Counted from the stretch's first letter, positions 1 through 9,758 are shown. The stretch: 64,000 bases of DNA from Phycisphaeraceae bacterium (GCA_019636495.1 JAHBXL010000016.1:60031-124030); one strand, 5' to 3'. Notes: a model not told the origin generated them from the letters alone. Numbers and translations are program-made.

Positions 1-1
1 G

Positions 2-436
2 CTGCTCGCGCCGTCGTGCGTGCCGTTCATCGTGGTGAACTTCGCAAACGGGGATATGGTGGGGCACACGGGCAACCTCGAGGCGGCGGTGCAGGCGTGC
101 GCGGCGGTGGACAGGTGCGTGGGGGAGATTGTCAACGTGACCATCGCCCGAGGGGGATCGCTGATCGTCACCGCCGACCACGGCAACTGCGAGCAGATGT
201 TCGACCCCGCGACCGGCTCTCCGCACACGGCGCACACGACATACGACGTGCCGCTGTTTGTCGTGGGCGAGTCGTTCCGTCGGCGGGCGCTGCGGGGCGA
301 CTTCGATGCGTCGGGCTGGTTCAGGCCCGAGGTGCGGGCCGCGCGCGGCCGACTGGCGGACATCGTTCCGACCGCGCTGGCGATGATGGGTCTGCCCCAG
401 CCGCCGGAGATGACGGGCCGCTCGCTGCTGGCCTGA
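2..436 (+). CDS. gpmI: 2,3-bisphosphoglycerate-independent phosphoglycerate mutase, C-terminal part
   Basis: Interconverts 3- and 2-phosphoglycerate in glycolysis in the cytosol. The window opens inside the gene, so only the last 144 residues are present. The visible part carries the metal-binding core of the alkaline-phosphatase superfamily: [12 protein letters not shown], then [11 protein letters not shown], then the HTAHT motif followed by VPLFVVG. These are the Mn-ligand His/Asp segments of the iPGM family. The tail reads [14 protein letters not shown] followed by the conserved P-E-M-T-G-R-S-L, so the gene ends normally at a TGA. The start lies left of the window. It converges with the next gene, only 7 bp away. 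Identity is secure; only the missing N-terminus limits the call. Confidence 0.95.
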   Translation: MLAPSCVPFIVVNFANGDMVGHTGNLEAAVQACAAVDRCVGEIVNVTIARGGSLIVTADHGNCEQMFDPATGSPHTAHTTYDVPLFVVGESFRRRALRGDFDASGWFRPEVRAARGRLADIVPTALAMMGLPQPPEMTGRSLLA

Positions 437-443
437 GGGCCGG

Positions 444-1169
444 TCAGTCGCGCCGGCCGAACAGAATCAGCGCGTAGTAGAGGATGGTGCCGAGGGTGGC
501 GACGAGCGCGGCGACATAGGTGAGCGCGGCGGCGTTCAGCACGGCGCCCATGGCCTGTGCTTCGCGCCCCTGGGAGACCAGGCCGGTCGAGACCAGCAGG
601 TCCTTGGCGCGGCGCGAGGCGTCGTACTCGACGGGGAGCGTGATCAACTGGAACAGCGCAACCAGGCAGAGGCCGGCGATGCCGACCAGCAGCAGCGTCG
701 GGCCGAGCGTGGAGCCGAGCATGCCCCAGAGGAGCACGCCCATGAGCAGCGCGATGTTCGACACATGGCTGCCGACCATCGCGAGCGGGACGATGCCGCT
801 GCGCAGTTTGAGCGGGCCGTAGTGCTGTGCATCCTGCAGCGCGTGCCCCGCCTCGTGCGCGGCGATTCCAAGCGCGGCGACGGAGCGGCCGCTGTACACC
901 TCTTTGCTGAGCCGCAGCATCTTGGCGCGCGGGTCGTAGTGGTCGCTGAGCATGCCGTGCGAGACTTCGACGCCGACGTTGGTGATGCCGTGGGCACGCA
1001 TGATCTCGCGAGCGACTTCGGCGCCCGAAAGGCCGCTGCTCGCGGGCACGCGCTGCGCAGCGCCGAACGTGGAGCGCACGCGGAACTGCGCCCACAGGCC
1101 CAGCAGGAGCGGGACGATGATCAACAGCAGGAAGGGCAGCAGGGTCGAGCCGCCGGTGGTGATGGGCAT
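444..1169 (-). CDS. Membrane-bound neutral zinc metallopeptidase (YugP/Zn_peptidase_2 family)
   Basis: A 241-aa integral membrane protein with a zinc-protease motif. Residues 10-26 form an N-terminal hydrophobic anchor, HEAGH lies at 105-109 (HExxH zinc site), and two or three hydrophobic segments follow (about 125-175 and 215-235). This order is typical of the YugP-like family, whose substrates are largely unknown. The sequence LPVEYDASRRAKDLL in the C-terminal half is a characteristic family segment. It stands alone on the minus strand, convergent with the phosphoglycerate mutase and 72 bp downstream of the J-domain gene. A shared transcript with that gene is possible but not shown. Length is normal for the family (about 225-240 aa). 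Confidence 0.85.
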   Translation of the reverse strand: MPITTGGSTLLPFLLLIIVPLLLGLWAQFRVRSTFGAAQRVPASSGLSGAEVAREIMRAHGITNVGVEVSHGMLSDHYDPRAKMLRLSKEVYSGRSVAALGIAAHEAGHALQDAQHYGPLKLRSGIVPLAMVGSHVSNIALLMGVLLWGMLGSTLGPTLLLVGIAGLCLVALFQLITLPVEYDASRRAKDLLVSTGLVSQGREAQAMGAVLNAAALTYVAALVATLGTILYYALILFGRRD

Positions 1170-1241
1170 GGGGGACTCCTTTCCGACACAGGGCCGCGCG
1201 GTGATACCGCCGATGGGCCCCGGGGTTCTGCTTCGGTGCTC

Positions 1242-2288
1242 TTACGCGGGACGCGGGTCGAAGTTCGACGCCGCGGCCAGTTGCTCCCACAGCGCCCGCT
1301 GCTCGGGCGTGAGCGCTCTGGGTACGGCGATGCGGACCTCGGCGATGAGGTCCGCGCGTTCGCCCTGCTTGTTCGGCAAACCGTGCCCGCGGATTCGCAA
1401 CTTCTGGCCGCTGGATGTCCCGGGCGGAATCGTGACAAGAACGTCCGCATCCGGCGCGTGTGCGGTGACTTTCGCGCCCAGCGCGGCCTCCCAAGGCGCG
1501 ACCGGCAGTGTGGTGTGCAGTGTGAAGGGTTCGGATTGATCGATGCGGAACCGTGCATCGTGGGCCATGCGGATGCGCAGCAGGAGGTCCCCGGGCTCGC
1601 CGCCGGATGCGCCGGGCCCGCCCTGCCCGGCCAGGCGGATCACCGCGCCATCGGTCACGCCCGCGGGGATGCGCACGTCGATGGTCTTGGCGCCGGCCCC
1701 GTCGTCGCGCGCGAGCGAGACGCGCTTGGTTGCGCGCTGGATCGCCTCGGCAATGGTGATGGTCATCTCCGCCTCGGCGTCGGCCCCGCGTTGCGGTCCC
1801 GCGCGCCGGCGCGAGCCGTTGCGCCCCGAACGCCGGCCCGGGCCCGCCCCCGCGGCAAACGGGTCGAAACCGGACCCGGCCGCGGCCCCCGTGCCCCCGG
1901 CCATGCCGCCGAAGAGCGACTCGAAGAACTCGGAAAACCCCGACGAACCGAAATCGACGCCCTCGGCACCCTCGCCGCCGAAGTTCACTCGGAACCCGCC
2001 GCGGCGGCTTTGTCCGCTGCCGGCCCACGCGCTGCCCGGCGGCGGGCGGAACTCCTGTCCGGGCTTGTAGTCGGCGCCGAGTTCGTCGTAGCGCCTTCGG
2101 CGCGCGGGGTCCTTCAGAACCTCGTACGCCTCCTGAATCTCCTTGAAACGTGCCTCGGCACCGGGCTCTTTGTTCACATCGGGGTGGTACTGGCGGACGA
2201 GCGTGCGATAGGCGCGCTGGATGTCCTCCTGCGATGCATCGCGCTTCACGCCCAGCGACTGGTAGTAGTCCACGAACTTCGCGGCCAT
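1242..2288 (-). CDS. cbpA: CbpA-like DnaJ-class co-chaperone (J domain plus DnaJ C-terminal domain, no zinc finger)
   Basis: A type II Hsp40, expected to stimulate DnaK ATPase and hand over unfolded clients in the cytosol. The J domain occupies residues 5-72 with the essential HPD at 35-37. A Gly/Ser/Arg-rich linker (about 75-170) follows. The C-terminal client-binding region (about 170-330) contains D-V-R-I-P-A-G-V-T-D-G and T-I-P-P-G-T-S-S-G-Q-K-L-R-I-R-G-H-G-L, the two conserved beta-sandwich signatures. The CxxCxGxG zinc repeats of DnaJ are absent, so CbpA/DnaJ2 fits better than DnaJ. It is divergent from two Hsp20 genes across a 313-bp region, which suggests joint stress control. Confidence 0.9.
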   Translation of the reverse strand: MAAKFVDYYQSLGVKRDASQEDIQRAYRTLVRQYHPDVNKEPGAEARFKEIQEAYEVLKDPARRRRYDELGADYKPGQEFRPPPGSAWAGSGQSRRGGFRVNFGGEGAEGVDFGSSGFSEFFESLFGGMAGGTGAAAGSGFDPFAAGAGPGRRSGRNGSRRRAGPQRGADAEAEMTITIAEAIQRATKRVSLARDDGAGAKTIDVRIPAGVTDGAVIRLAGQGGPGASGGEPGDLLLRIRMAHDARFRIDQSEPFTLHTTLPVAPWEAALGAKVTAHAPDADVLVTIPPGTSSGQKLRIRGHGLPNKQGERADLIAEVRIAVPRALTPEQRALWEQLAAASNFDPRPA

Positions 2289-2443
2289 GGGTCTGATGTC
2301 CTGTCGGGGACGGTATCCGGGTGAATCAACCCGCGTGCCAACCGCCGGTGGGATTCGGCGCGGCGGGAGGCGGAAGCGCCCGCTGCGGAGTGGGACGGCT
2401 GTGCGTCCTCCGGCGTTCTATCCGGACCATGCGCTCGTCGGGG

Positions 2444-2490
2444 TGTCAGTTTGACAGGCACCGAGCCGAACGAAGCACCGAACTGACAGG
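2444..2490. promoter_or_regulatory. Repeated TGACAGG / TGTCAGTT elements between divergent chaperone genes
   Basis: The 313 bp between the J-protein and the first Hsp20 gene contain no gene I can support. Inside it, TGTCAGTT (2444-2451) and its exact reverse complement AACTGACA (2481-2488) form a widely spaced inverted repeat. TGACAGG also occurs as a direct repeat at 2452 and 2484, 32 bp apart (about three helical turns). The first copy sits in a small palindrome, TGTCA-GTT-TGACA, that includes a perfect TTGACA hexamer (2451-2456), but I see no good -10 box 16-18 bp away. A shared heat-shock control site is an inference. No CIRCE or HAIR element is present. Confidence 0.35.
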
Positions 2491-2601
2491 TTGCCGATGC
2501 GGTGGGTGCACGCGGCGACTGGCACGTGGTTTGTGTCCAGGTCCTTGGCCCAGGCGGGCAGGCAATGACGCCGGCCTGCGGGGCTTTGAGGAGGTTCTGC
2601 C

Positions 2602-3054
2602 ATGCTGACCCGACGAGTTTTCAGCCCAGTTGCCGTGGCCCGTCCGTTCGCCATCGACCGCGAGATCGACCGGTTGTTCAGCGGGTTCTTCGCCGATGCG
2701 CCCGCGTGGTTCTCGCAGCGCGGCGCGGCGGCGTTCCCCGCGCTCAACGCGTGGGAGGACGAGCAGGCCCTGCACATCGAAGCGGAGTTGCCGGGCTTCG
2801 CCATGTCGGACATCGAGATCACGCTGAACGGGCGCGAACTCACCATCGCCGGTTCCCGCAACGAAAATCCGGCGGAGAGCGCGACCTTCCATCGGCGCGA
2901 GCGGCCGCAGGGTCGGTTCAGCCGGACGCTCACGCTGAACACCGACATCGACACGGACAAGGTCGCTGCGACGCTCGAACTGGGCGTGCTGCGCATCGGG
3001 CTGCCCAAGGCCGAGGCCGCCAAGCCGCGGCGGATCCAGGTGCGAACTGCCTGA
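2602..3054 (+). CDS. Small heat-shock protein, Hsp20/alpha-crystallin family (first copy)
   Basis: An ATP-independent holdase chaperone of 150 aa. The alpha-crystallin domain spans about residues 47-150: NAWEDEQALHIEAELPGF is the typical opening strand pair, and ELGVLRIGLPKAEAAKPRRI carries the conserved G-V-L-x-I-x-L-P-K motif. The N-terminal arm (1-45) is short and rich in Phe and Arg. A strong GAGGAGG ribosome site lies just upstream of the ATG. A second Hsp20 gene follows 58 bp downstream on the same strand, and the J-domain gene diverges upstream, giving a small chaperone cluster. Confidence 0.93.
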   Translation: MLTRRVFSPVAVARPFAIDREIDRLFSGFFADAPAWFSQRGAAAFPALNAWEDEQALHIEAELPGFAMSDIEITLNGRELTIAGSRNENPAESATFHRRERPQGRFSRTLTLNTDIDTDKVAATLELGVLRIGLPKAEAAKPRRIQVRTA

Positions 3055-3112
3055 CGACGCGGGGGCGCGCCGAGCACACATTGACACCAATCACACATGA
3101 AAGGAGCGGAAC

Positions 3113-3514
3113 ATGACCGCTTGCTGCCAGATGACCAACGGACAGACCAATGCCGCCGCGACCGCGACCGAGCGTGAGACCCGCACGTATCGCCCGGCGG
3201 TGGACGTGATCGAGACGGCCGACAGCCTGCGACTCGTGGCCGATGTGCCCGGAGCGAGGGCCGAGTCGATCGACGTGCGCGTCGAAGACGGCGTGCTGAC
3301 GATCCGCGCCGAAGTGCCGCGGCGAGACGTGCAGGAGGGCGTGCAGTGGCGCCTGCGCGAGTACGGCGTGGGGGCGTGGGAGCGCTCGTTCCGCCTCGGC
3401 GACGACGTGGACTCCTCCCGCATCGAGGCGGCCTGCCGCGACGGCGTGCTCACGCTGACGCTGCCCAAGGCAGCGCACGCCCGTCCGCGGAAGATCGAAG
3501 TTCGTGCCAACTGA
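3113..3514 (+). CDS. Small heat-shock protein, Hsp20/alpha-crystallin family (second copy)
   Basis: A 133-aa Hsp20. After a short Thr/Ala-rich arm containing two Cys, the alpha-crystallin domain begins at Y-R-P-A-V-D-V-I-E-T and ends with D-G-V-L-T-L-T-L-P-K-A-A-H-A-R-P-R-K-I, the diagnostic C-terminal signature. AAGGAG stands 8 bp before the ATG. It differs clearly from the upstream copy (different N-arm, different loop), so the pair is an old duplication or two subfamilies. This second type (E-S-I-D-V-R-V-E-D-G) resembles sHsps that commonly occur in pairs with a longer partner. A strong terminator follows 37 bp after the stop, so the two Hsp20 genes probably form one transcript. Confidence 0.92.
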   Translation: MTACCQMTNGQTNAAATATERETRTYRPAVDVIETADSLRLVADVPGARAESIDVRVEDGVLTIRAEVPRRDVQEGVQWRLREYGVGAWERSFRLGDDVDSSRIEAACRDGVLTLTLPKAAHARPRKIEVRAN

Positions 3515-3550
3515 TCCCGCCCCCTTGGGTGGAAGCGGTAGTTCGCCAGA

Positions 3551-3587
3551 CGACAAACGCCCGGGGCCGAAACCCCGGGCGTTGTCG
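3551..3587. terminator. Strong hairpin terminator after the Hsp20 pair
   Basis: A near-perfect hairpin: CGACAAACGCCCGGGG (3551-3566), a CCGAAA loop, then CCCCGGGCGTTGTCG, with one bulged A in the left arm. Position fits the end of the Hsp20 transcript and, read the other way, the end of the convergent minus-strand gene at 3646. Confidence 0.75.
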
Positions 3588-3645
3588 TTGTTGGGAGAGA
3601 ATTCCGTACGGAGTGTGCGGGTGCGGCGATTGGTGGAGCGGGTGG

Positions 3646-4944
3646 TCAAGGTCCGACGAACACATCGTCGGCGCCGGACGGGCTTTCGGTTCCCTGGAGC
3701 GGATCGGCCTCGCGGGGTTGGGTCAGTTGGCGGATCACGTCCTCGATGACGCGCGGCAGCCAGATATTGTCGCCGCTCTGCAGCACGGGAGACTTGAGCC
3801 ACTCGACCGCGCCATCGTTGAACAGCGCGGACTGCCCGCGGCCGGCGTGGTTGGGGGAGTTCTCCAGCGGGTCGATCGACACGCGGTTGTACGCCTTGAG
3901 CACCACCGGCGAGCGGTCGGTGAGCACGATCACGCGGGCAGCGCCCGTCCAGCGCGGGCGTTCGCTGGCGAACATGTTCTGGTAACTGTACGAGACTTCT
4001 TCAAGGCAGCCCCAGTCGATCGCATCGGTGCGCGAGTTGTCGAACACCGCCCGGGCGTTCCCGCCGCAGGCAAAGTCCGACACCTTGTTCATGCCGGTGC
4101 GGACCAGCGTGTAGAGATTTGCGGAGTTGGACTGCTCGGGCCCGCGGCCGACAAACCACCACGGCCGCCCCGCTGGCGAGGCGGAGGCCAGCGGCAACGC
4201 GTCCTTGTTCGAGTCGGCGTAGAGGCCGAAGCCCAGGCCGGCCGCGGCCATGTTCGACTGGCACGCCGTGCGGCGCGATGCGCCCTGCACCGCGTCGGCC
4301 ATGGGCATGAGGACCCCGAAACCGACGAGCACGAGCGCGGCGACGGAAACCAGGTCGCCGATTCGGAAGCGCGCGCGGGCGCTGGGGCTCTGTGACGGGC
4401 CCTCGGACGTGGCGACGGACAGACGGGACTCCTCGGCGTGGACGCTCTCCTGCACGCGTGCGAGCGTGCGCTGCACCAGGTCGTTGGTCGGTCCGAGTTC
4501 GGACTTGGCGACGGGGAGCGAGCCGAGAAGCGCGGCCAGCCGCTCGCAGCGTCGGCGCAGCGGTCCGGGCGTCTGCGACGGGTCCATGCCCGCGGCGACG
4601 AGCGCTTCCAGCGCATCGTCGTCTTCGGGGGAGAGGTCGCCGCCCGCGAAGGCGGGCCCGGAATCGTCGGTGCCGGCGCGCCGGGCGCGCCCGACCCGTG
4701 CGAGCGTGAGGTCGATCATCAGGTCGCGGTTCGCCTCAACGCCGGTCGGCGCATCGAGCATCGAGAGCAGCCGCATCAGACGGTCGGCCCGCGCGGGCTG
4801 GGCGGCCGATTCGTCGCCGAACGCGGCGTCGCACGCCGCGGTGTCGGCCGCGCACAAGCGGAGGTCGTTGGATTCGTCGGTCGCGGCGGCGGGCCGTCGC
4901 GGATTGCCGGCTGGAGAAGGCGTTGCGTGATCGTGGGTGCTCAT
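3646..4944 (-). CDS. Membrane-anchored partner of the ECF sigma factor (anti-sigma-like N-terminus, pseudopilin-like C-terminus)
   Basis: A 432-aa protein with no family I can name firmly. Residues 1-195 are predicted cytosolic, charged and Ala-rich, with two similar helical segments (L-M-I-D-L-T-L-A-R-V near 75 and L-V-Q-R-T-L-A-R-V near 156). One transmembrane helix lies at about 196-218. The rest begins A-C-Q-S-N-M-A-A-A-G-L-G-F-G-L-Y-A-D-S-N-K, very like the segment after the helix in planctomycete pseudopilin-like (DUF1559/H-X9-DG type) proteins. Its ATG overlaps the sigma-factor TGA (ATGA), so translation is coupled. By position and layout it is probably the anti-sigma factor or sensor; that role is inference, and I see no zinc-binding anti-sigma HxxxCxxC motif. 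Confidence 0.65.
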   Translation of the reverse strand: MSTHDHATPSPAGNPRRPAAATDESNDLRLCAADTAACDAAFGDESAAQPARADRLMRLLSMLDAPTGVEANRDLMIDLTLARVGRARRAGTDDSGPAFAGGDLSPEDDDALEALVAAGMDPSQTPGPLRRRCERLAALLGSLPVAKSELGPTNDLVQRTLARVQESVHAEESRLSVATSEGPSQSPSARARFRIGDLVSVAALVLVGFGVLMPMADAVQGASRRTACQSNMAAAGLGFGLYADSNKDALPLASASPAGRPWWFVGRGPEQSNSANLYTLVRTGMNKVSDFACGGNARAVFDNSRTDAIDWGCLEEVSYSYQNMFASERPRWTGAARVIVLTDRSPVVLKAYNRVSIDPLENSPNHAGRGQSALFNDGAVEWLKSPVLQSGDNIWLPRVIEDVIRQLTQPREADPLQGTESPSGADDVFVGP

Positions 4945-5579
4945 ACGTCCTTCGATCCCTTGCTTACAGACTGCCAGTTCTTCGCGAAAGACGCGACCGC
5001 CGAATGCAGCCGGGACTTGACCGTCCCGAGGGGAATCCGCAAGGACTCGGCGATCTGGTTGTACGACATTCTCTGGAAGTAGGCCAGCAGCAGGATCTCC
5101 CGGAGTGACCAGGGCATCTGGTCGATCGCGCGCTGGACGAGTCGGCTTCGCTCCTGGGTGTCCATCGCCGCATCGGGCGCGGGCACGTCGATCTCCATCA
5201 GGTCCACAAACGTTCGGGCGCCGTCCCCGTTGGCTCCATCGCCGCCGCCGGACGTGCCGCCGATCGGCGCCGAGAGATCGAGCGCCTTGCGGCGAGTGTT
5301 CCTACGCAGGGCGTCCCGGCCCTTGTTCGCCGCGATCGTAAAAAGCCATGGTTTGAAGCGCCGCGTCGCGTCAAAGGTCTCGGCCGATAAGTGGATCTGC
5401 AGGAATGCGTCCTGGAAGGCGTCTTCGGCGAGCGCACGGTTGCCGCACAGGCGGATAAGGAAGCGCATGAGGTCGTCGTGGTGCCGCCGGACGAGCGATT
5501 CAAACGCCGCGGACTGCCCGGAGCGGTAGGCTTCGAGCAGTTCCTCGTCGGAGAGTTCTTCCAAGCGCTTGCCGGGCAT
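4941..5579 (-). CDS. RNA polymerase ECF-type sigma factor
   Basis: A 212-aa sigma-70 family factor of the extracytoplasmic-function class. Region 2 spans about residues 25-90 (DLMRFLIRLCGNRALAEDAF, then F-K-P-W-L-F-T-I-A-A-N). Region 4 is near 150-205 (M-P-W-S-L-R-E-I-L-L-L-A-Y, then Y-N-Q-I-A-E-S-L-R-I-P-L-G-T-V-K-S-R-L-H), the classic DNA-binding helix-turn-helix for the -35 box. I start it at the ATG giving MPGKRLEELSDEEL rather than further upstream, because the upstream extension is Pro/Arg-rich without family character. The stop overlaps the start of the membrane partner gene by 4 bp. It probably controls a small envelope-linked regulon; the regulon is unknown. Confidence 0.9.
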   Translation of the reverse strand: MPGKRLEELSDEELLEAYRSGQSAAFESLVRRHHDDLMRFLIRLCGNRALAEDAFQDAFLQIHLSAETFDATRRFKPWLFTIAANKGRDALRRNTRRKALDLSAPIGGTSGGGDGANGDGARTFVDLMEIDVPAPDAAMDTQERSRLVQRAIDQMPWSLREILLLAYFQRMSYNQIAESLRIPLGTVKSRLHSAVASFAKNWQSVSKGSKDV

Positions 5580-5827
5580 GGTTTTGAGTGCGCCTCGCGG
5601 GATCAGTCGGTGGGACCTGCCGCGACGGTGCGGCTGTTCTCGGACTGTTCGGGTCCGGGGGTTTCCTGAGAGTGTACGGCGCGGCGGGGGAGACGGTTTG
5701 CCGGCGCTCCCCAATGGTGGCGATGTCGGCGCGGCCTTGTCGTTGGTTCCGCGGTGAGCATCCGCTAGCATGGTCCCGTGTGCCGCGGGAGTCGCGGCGA
5801 AGAACCGCCGCGAGTCGAAAGGGAGCC

Positions 5828-6973
<1,146 letters not shown>

Positions 6974-7037
6974 CGAGAGGACACCCGGCATCGCCGGGCC
7001 TGATGATCGGTATCATCCAGGACCAGGAGGCCTCTCG

Positions 7038-8117
7038 ATGCGACTGAATGCCGCGTTGGCGATTGTTGTGGCAACGCACGCACTTCCCGCGGCGGCACAG
7101 CCGGGCTCGGCCGTGACCGACCCGGCCCCGACTTCGCACGAGACGGCGGTTTCCCGCGAGCCGCTGCGGCCCGGCGACCCAGCACCTGCGCTGACGGTGG
7201 ATTCGTGGTTCAAGGGCGAGACGGTGTCGGGGTTCGAGCCGGGGCGCGTATACGTGGTCGAGTTCTGGGCGACGTGGTGCGGGCCGTGCATCGACTCCAT
7301 CCCGCACCTGACGCACCTGCAGCACCGGTACAAAGACCGCGTGCGGATCATCGGCGTCTCGACCGATTCCAGACGCGACGATGCGGAGCGCTTCGTCGAG
7401 GAGCAGGGCGATGCGATGGACTATGCGGTCGCGCACGATGCCGACCGCTCGATGACCGATGACTGGATGCGCGCCGCCGGTCGCAACGGCATCCCGTGCT
7501 CGTTCGTCGTCGATGGACGCGGCAGGATGGTGTGGGTCGGGCACCCGCGCTTCGGCCTCGATCCGGTGCTGGAGCAGGTGGTGAAGGGCGACTTCGACGC
7601 CGGGGCTTGGGCCGAGGCGGAGTCGAGGTTCTTTCAACTCGTGCAACGAGCGGTGGAGGCGGCGCGGGCGGGCGACGATGCCGCGGCAGGCGCTGCGCTC
7701 GACGACGCGGCGAAGATCGATGCCTACTTCGCCTCGCAGGCCGCGTTGATGCGGTTCCGGATCGAGATCAACATCCGTCAGCGCTTTGATGAGGCTTTGC
7801 GGATGGCCGCGGGGCTGATCGATGGCCCGCACAAGGACGATGCCTCGGCGCTGGCACAGATCGGGTCGGAGATCATGGATGCGCCGGGTCCATCGAGCCG
7901 GGACCTGTCGCTGGCGGTTCGCGCGCTGGAGCGCGCGGTCGAACTCGAGCGCGGGCGCGACCCCGGAACGCTCGCGCGGCTTGCACGGGCGCACTGGCGA
8001 AACGGCGATGCGGCCCGCGCGGCGGAAGTTCAACAGCGGGCGCTCGATGCGACCCGCGGCGAGCGCCGACGCGCGCAGGCGCGGAACGTGCTGGAGCAGT
8101 ATCAAAGCCCGAAGTGA
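7038..8117 (+). CDS. Exported TlpA-like thioredoxin-fold protein with C-terminal helical repeats
   Basis: A 359-aa redox protein. Residues 1-20 form a signal peptide (L-N-A-A-L-A-I-V-V-A-T-H-A-L-P-A-A-A). The thioredoxin fold follows, with F-W-A-T-W-C-G-P-C at 76-84 (active-site CxxC at 81 and 84), I-I-G-V-S-T-D in the next strand and N-G-I-P-C-S-F-V-V-D-G carrying the cis-Pro. An extra Cys precedes the strand after the cis-Pro. From about residue 185 onward the protein is alpha-helical, with A-L-D-D-A-A and A-L-E-R-A-V-E-L-E-R-G segments resembling TPR-type repeats. It probably acts as a periplasmic thiol reductase; the partner is unknown. It lies 64 bp after hpnH on the same strand. Confidence 0.85.
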   Translation: MRLNAALAIVVATHALPAAAQPGSAVTDPAPTSHETAVSREPLRPGDPAPALTVDSWFKGETVSGFEPGRVYVVEFWATWCGPCIDSIPHLTHLQHRYKDRVRIIGVSTDSRRDDAERFVEEQGDAMDYAVAHDADRSMTDDWMRAAGRNGIPCSFVVDGRGRMVWVGHPRFGLDPVLEQVVKGDFDAGAWAEAESRFFQLVQRAVEAARAGDDAAAGAALDDAAKIDAYFASQAALMRFRIEINIRQRFDEALRMAAGLIDGPHKDDASALAQIGSEIMDAPGPSSRDLSLAVRALERAVELERGRDPGTLARLARAHWRNGDAARAAEVQQRALDATRGERRRAQARNVLEQYQSPK

Positions 8118-8138
8118 CCGGGAATCGCGGCGGGCGCA

Positions 8139-9668
8139 TCAGTCTCCATCGGTCTCCTGCTTCGCCTTCCGCGGCGGGGCCCCGCCGGCGACCTGCAGCG
8201 CTTCGATCATGCGCTCGCGACCGGTTGACGAGTAGGTGTGGTTCATGCCGGGGTCGATCTCGACGACGGCGTCGCTGCCGAGTTGTGCCAGCGCGGCCTT
8301 GAGTTTCTCCGCCGCGCCTTCGAGATAGAAGTTGTCGCGCCCGCCCGCGAAGATGTTGATCCTGCCCTTCAGGCGTTCGCGCAGCCCGGGCTTGCCGCCC
8401 GCGCCCTCCCAGCCGTGCTCGATGATCAGGCGGATGTCGTACTTCTCCCACGACTTGGCCGTGACCGGGTCCACCGCGCCGGTAGCGCGATCGAAAAGCG
8501 GGCGCGGCAGGCCGTCGGCTCCGCGCGGGCTGAAGACCGCCTCGAACGAGCCGATCTGCCCGCCGCGGCCGATGACCGACTCGCGCCGGACAAAGTCGTC
8601 GTACCACAGCATCACGCCGCCATCGTTGCGAGCCAGAGGTCGGCGGTCGCCCTTCTCGTCGCGGTACATGTTCGCGCCTGGCGCGTAGAGGTCGATGCGC
8701 TGGAAGTCGCGGAAGTCGACCGGGTCGGGCACGTGCGACCAGCACGCGGCGAACTGCTCCGGGTAGTTGACGACGAGCCAGAGGGAGGCCCACCCGCCGG
8801 ATGACACGCCGGTGACATGGCGCGTCGCGGGCCCGCCGCCGCGGAACTGCTTGTCGATCGCGGGCAGCATTTCCTCGACCAGCATGCGTCCCCACGGGCC
8901 GGTGTTCTCGGAGTCGGCAAACACGCAGTGTCCGAAGCCGCAGGATGGATCGGGCGAGACGACGAGGAAGCGGCGCGGCCCGTCGAGCGAGCGGTCGATG
9001 ATCTGGGAGGTGAAGATGCCGTCGCGGTGGTCGCTGCCGAATCCGCCGATGGAGATCATGGTCGGCCAGACGCGGTCGGCCTGCGAGTGCCACTCATCGG
9101 GGAGCGTGATCGAGGCTCGTACGTTGACATCGCGCCCGTGGAACTCCGAAAGCAGCGCGGAACGCATCTCGAACACGTGCGCGTTCGCCGCGGGTGGGAG
9201 CGGGAGTTCGGTCGCGGCCTGGTTGAGCACGAGATCGAAGGGCAGACCGTCGTCGCGGTCGAGCCGGATGCGCGCGGCCTCGCTGTGCACATCGCCCTTG
9301 CCCTGGCCGGGGTGGGGGCTGTCGAGCGAACGGCGGATGATCGCCTGCGCGGTGTACACGCCGGGTTCGAGATCGGCAAACGTCCGGGGGAAGGCGAGGC
9401 TGGTCGACGAGATGGTGACGCTGCCGCCGGGGGGCACGTCCTTGACGTCGATGGCGAGCACCTGCACGGGCGAGACCCAGTTCACCAGTTGCAGGCGCGG
9501 TTCGATCCGGGCGTTCCGCGCGAGCGCGAGGTACACACGACCGGTGTAGGGGGCAGTGTTCATGGACTCGTCAAAGACGATGCGGAACTCCGATGCCCGG
9601 GGGGTCTGCGCGAGCGCGGCCTGCGCGCTGGCGAGCAACAGGACGAGGGCGAGCGTGAAGCGGTGCAT
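8139..9668 (-). CDS. Secreted alpha/beta-hydrolase (putative esterase)
   Basis: A 509-aa exported hydrolase. I start at the ATG giving MHRFTLALVLLLASAQAALA because GGAG precedes it at good spacing and this gives a clean signal peptide cut near A-L-A/Q. Residues 22-180 look like a beta-sandwich with V-P-P-G-G-S-V-T-I. The hydrolase domain follows, with the nucleophile elbow G-V-S-S-G-G around Ser289, G-G-R-D-N-F-Y as a likely acid region and G-M-N-H-T-Y-S-S as the likely catalytic His. This layout resembles the esterase D / feruloyl-esterase-like family. The substrate cannot be told from sequence. It is convergent with the TlpA-like gene, 21 bp apart. Confidence 0.8.
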   Translation of the reverse strand: MHRFTLALVLLLASAQAALAQTPRASEFRIVFDESMNTAPYTGRVYLALARNARIEPRLQLVNWVSPVQVLAIDVKDVPPGGSVTISSTSLAFPRTFADLEPGVYTAQAIIRRSLDSPHPGQGKGDVHSEAARIRLDRDDGLPFDLVLNQAATELPLPPAANAHVFEMRSALLSEFHGRDVNVRASITLPDEWHSQADRVWPTMISIGGFGSDHRDGIFTSQIIDRSLDGPRRFLVVSPDPSCGFGHCVFADSENTGPWGRMLVEEMLPAIDKQFRGGGPATRHVTGVSSGGWASLWLVVNYPEQFAACWSHVPDPVDFRDFQRIDLYAPGANMYRDEKGDRRPLARNDGGVMLWYDDFVRRESVIGRGGQIGSFEAVFSPRGADGLPRPLFDRATGAVDPVTAKSWEKYDIRLIIEHGWEGAGGKPGLRERLKGRINIFAGGRDNFYLEGAAEKLKAALAQLGSDAVVEIDPGMNHTYSSTGRERMIEALQVAGGAPPRKAKQETDGD

Positions 9669-9758
9669 GCGCAAACTCCGTGGAGAGCGGTTCGGTCCGG
9701 GCAAGGGGTGTCTATCGGTAGATTCGGGGGGCGATCTGCGGGCGTGTGGGGCGGGGAA

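Noticed and set aside
2251..2300. CIRCE or HAIR heat-shock operator near the chaperone genes
   Set aside because: Neither the TTAGCACTC-N9-GAGTGCTAA nor the CTTGAGT-N7-ACTCAAG sequence is present anywhere in the divergent region.
9668..9704. Upstream start for the esterase giving an extra 12 residues
   Set aside because: The added part has no signal-peptide features, and the ribosome site fits the downstream ATG.
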